A stretch of 9,106 nt of DNA from positions 1 to 9,106 of the forward strand of contig CAMVLN010000059.1 of the NCBI GenBank assembly GCA_947168325.1, written 5' to 3'. A program made the translations under genes and the position numbers. The DNA comes from an uncultured Elusimicrobia bacterium. GTDB lineage: Bacteria > Elusimicrobiota > Endomicrobiia > Endomicrobiales > Endomicrobiaceae. The notes under the pieces are model-generated. The model worked only from the letters and a program-made list of their open reading frames with translations, was not told the DNA's origin and made no database searches. Below, piece after piece: positions 7,559 to 9,106 of this stretch (within the stretch, counting starts at the first letter, position 1; each line of letters begins with the position of its first letter).

Positions 7559-7587
7559 TTGTTATAAGGATAAAAAATAAATATAAT
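7559..7587 (+). promoter_or_regulatory. Candidate promoter for tpsA
   Basis: TTGTTA at 7559-7564 (4 of 6 of consensus) is followed after exactly 17 bases by a perfect TATAAT at 7582-7587. Transcription would start near 7594, giving a leader of about 30 bases before the TTG start. A second, weaker pair (TTGTTA 7524-7529 with TATACA 7548-7553) lies just upstream. No hairpin terminator is seen between the inverse autotransporter gene and here, so read-through from the upstream genes may also occur. Confidence 0.45.
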
Positions 7588-7624
7588 AAAGAGGAATTCA
7601 GAAAAGAGTTGGGGTATTTTTAAG

Positions 7625-9106
7625 TTGAAGAAAATAACAGCAATAATAGCAAGCATAGCAATAATTTTATTACAGATAGACGGAGTATATAGTGAGATAC
7701 TGCCACACAACACAGATGTGACAAAAGTTCCTGAGATAATAACACATCAACGAACAAACATTCCAATAATAAACATAGTGGCACCGGATGCAAGTGGGAT
7801 GTCGCACAATAGGTATGACAGGTTTGATATAGAAAGTCAAGGAGCGCTAATCAACAATGCCACAGAGAAAACAAAAAGCCAGATATTAAACGAAGAGGTA
7901 GAAGCGAATAAAAATTTTTTAAAAGAAAATAAGTCAGCGAGATTGATATTGAACGAAGTAATGTCAGCAAGACCGTCATCAATATTGGGTAGTTTAGAAG
8001 TGGTAGGGCATAGGGCAGATTTAGTAATAGCAAATCCGTATGGGATAGTAGTAAATGGTGGGAACTTTATAAATGTATCAAAACTTAGTTTAGTAACAGG
8101 GACACCGAACATAGAAGAGGAAAAGCTAAAAAGGTTTATAATTGGATTAGGGACATTGTCTATAGAAGAAAGAGGATTGAAGGCATTAGATAGTGACCTA
8201 TATTTAATAGGTAAAAGGGCAAATATAGCAGGAGAGGTAGAAGCGGGAGAAATAAACATAAAAACAGGGAATAAAGAATACGATTATGAAACCGAAGAGA
8301 TAACATCAGTGTTGGAAGAAACACAAGGGCAGGTAGAAGAGACTGGTGGGGATGAAGATACAGGAGCACAAGAGCTAAAGCAAAAGTATCCAGGTGTAGA
8401 TATAAGCCAAAGCATGTATGCCGACAAGATAACGATAGTGACAACAGAAGATGGTTGTGGAGTAAATATGAGGAGTGCTCCACATTTAGTATACGATTTA
8501 GAAGGGATAGAGATAAATTCACAAGGGGATTTGGTAGACAGAGAAGGTAAAATAATAGCCAAAGGTATAGTGAAGATAGAGAGTGCAGGGGAAGTTAATA
8601 ATGCTGGGATGAAGATAGCAACGACAGGAGAAGAAGGGGATATAACAATAACGGCAAAAGATAAGGTATCAAACAGCGGGGAAATAACGGCAAAATCGAA
8701 CATAGAAATAGATTCAGAAGGTGAAATAGAGAATACAAACAAAATAGAAGCCAGCACAGAAGGCAAAGATATAACAATAAAGACAATAAGGGATATTGTA
8801 AATGCAGGGGATATACAATCGCAAGGTGGAATAAATTTACAATCCCAGTGGGGATTAAAGAACGAGACAGGTAATAAAATAAAAGCCAAAGGGGATGTAG
8901 AAATAGAAACAGATGGAGAATTGATAAATAAAGGGGAAATAACATCAAGTTCAAATATAGACATATATTCAGAGATGGCTCTAAAGAACGAAGACAAAAT
9001 AGAGGCAACAGGTACAGGCGAGATAAAAATAAAAACGAAAGATGATGTAATAAACAGCGGGGAAATAACATCAGAAACTAACATAGAAATAAATTCAAAA
9101 GGGATA
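7625..9106 (+). CDS. TPS exoprotein (TpsA, filamentous-haemagglutinin-like), N-terminal part
   Basis: The frame stays open to the window end (494 codons seen; the 3' end is missing). I place the start at TTG 7625 because it gives a normal signal peptide: K2-K3, core ITAIIASIAIILL, and V-Y-S before cleavage at about residue 23. No ATG or GTG precedes it in frame, and the ribosome site (GGGG at 7611-7614) is poor. The TPS secretion domain is plain: N50-IVAPDASGMSHNRYDRF, INNAT, N137-PYGI (usual NPNGI with Tyr for Asn) and NGGNFINVSKLSLVTGTP. Then M264-YADKITIVTTEDGCGV matches the family run near the domain end. An acidic insert at about 218-258 (rich in EE, DE, TG) interrupts the domain before that run. 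From about residue 308 the protein becomes 42-44-residue repeats of predicted beta-helix. TpsB at 2315 is the likely transporter. Base composition and codon use (GGG, AGG, GCC, purine-rich coding strand) differ sharply from all upstream genes, suggesting separate acquisition or strong repeat-driven bias. Confidence 0.92.
   Translation, partial: MKKITAIIASIAIILLQIDGVYSEILPHNTDVTKVPEIITHQRTNIPIINIVAPDASGMSHNRYDRFDIESQGALINNATEKTKSQILNEEVEANKNFLKENKSARLILNEVMSARPSSILGSLEVVGHRADLVIANPYGIVVNGGNFINVSKLSLVTGTPNIEEEKLKRFIIGLGTLSIEERGLKALDSDLYLIGKRANIAGEVEAGEINIKTGNKEYDYETEEITSVLEETQGQVEETGGDEDTGAQELKQKYPGVDISQSMYADKITIVTTEDGCGVNMRSAPHLVYDLEGIEINSQGDLVDREGKIIAKGIVKIESAGEVNNAGMKIATTGEEGDITITAKDKVSNSGEITAKSNIEIDSEGEIENTNKIEASTEGKDITIKTIRDIVNAGDIQSQGGINLQSQWGLKNETGNKIKAKGDVEIETDGELINKGEITSSSNIDIYSEMALKNEDKIEATGTGEIKIKTKDDVINSGEITSETNIEINSKGI
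8546..9106 (+). repeat. 42-44-codon tandem repeats in the TpsA stalk
   Basis: Units open with G-(E/D/K)-I-(T/Q/I) at 8546, 8678, 8807, 8933 and 9059, so the spacings are 44, 43, 42 and 42 codons. Within a unit the order is roughly GEIT-x3-NIEI-x-S-x-G-x-I/L-x-N, then KI-x-A-x-G-x-I-x-IKT-x-D-x-V/I-N-S/A. That is two beta-helix turns of about 21 residues per unit. The 17 bases from 8672 recur exactly at 9053, 381 bases (three units) away. This is the filamentous shaft common in haemagglutinin-like TpsA proteins; more copies should follow past the window end. Confidence 0.85.

Noticed and set aside
7574..7625. Frameshift hiding an ATG start for tpsA
   Set aside because: There is no ATG in any plus-strand frame between 7514 and 7625, so no single indel would supply a better start than TTG 7625.
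7510..7713. 67-codon minus-strand frame covering the spacer before tpsA
   Set aside because: It overlaps the tpsA signal-peptide region and has no ribosome site; the promoter-like elements in the spacer read on the plus strand.
8284..9084. 266-codon open frame on the minus strand, with shorter ones at 8595-9071, 8160-8522 and 7837-8259
   Set aside because: They lie opposite the TpsA frame, which has a signal peptide, the TPS domain motifs and beta-helix repeats. The purine-rich repeat strand leaves few stops on the complement, and the predicted minus-strand peptides are low-complexity hydrophobic runs.
8546..9106. Possible CRISPR array or non-coding tandem repeat
   Set aside because: Period is 126-132 bases, always a multiple of three, in frame and degenerate at codon level. 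This is a protein repeat, not identical direct repeats with unique spacers.

Overview
The window looks like an accessory, surface-protein region of a very AT-rich diderm (Gram-negative-type) bacterium. Every gene I can support encodes an exported protein: two small outer-membrane beta-barrels, a lipoprotein, a two-partner-secretion (TPS) transporter of the Omp85 superfamily, an inverse autotransporter with a beta-helix passenger, and the start of a giant filamentous-haemagglutinin-like exoprotein. Hand counts on sampled 60-base lines give about 20-25% G+C in the first 7.5 kb and about 30-50% in the last gene. Low-GC diderm groups with large adhesin repertoires (Fusobacteriota, Elusimicrobiota, Brachyspira-like spirochaetes) are possible hosts, but nothing here fixes the phylum.

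Layout, all on the + strand. 1-266: AT-rich leader with a good sigma70-type promoter (140-168). 267-884: OMP paralogue A, followed by a strong hairpin with a T-run. 984-1433: lipoprotein with a probable Ig-like domain. 1457-2116: OMP paralogue B, followed by a related hairpin. Paralogues A and B differ over most of their length, yet share a perfect 54-bp block at their 3' ends. 2117-2314: terminator, then a promoter-like region with a palindrome. 2315-4624: TpsB transporter with a duplicated POTRA-1-like unit. 4628-7513: inverse autotransporter barrel followed by a long parallel beta-helix. 7514-7624: spacer with a candidate promoter. 7625-9106 and beyond: TpsA exoprotein, cut by the window end and probably started at TTG.

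How they may work together. The TpsB barrel should thread the TpsA haemagglutinin across the outer membrane. Between this usual pair sits a self-exporting inverse autotransporter whose passenger is also a predicted beta-helix, so the locus would display two filament-like adhesins by different routes. The upstream OMP/lipoprotein trio is probably a separate transcription unit. No RNA gene, mobile element or CRISPR array was seen.

The most interesting points are the TpsB with a second linker+POTRA unit, the inverse autotransporter placed between TpsB and TpsA, the 54-bp identity between diverged paralogues, and the sharp base-composition change at the start of tpsA.
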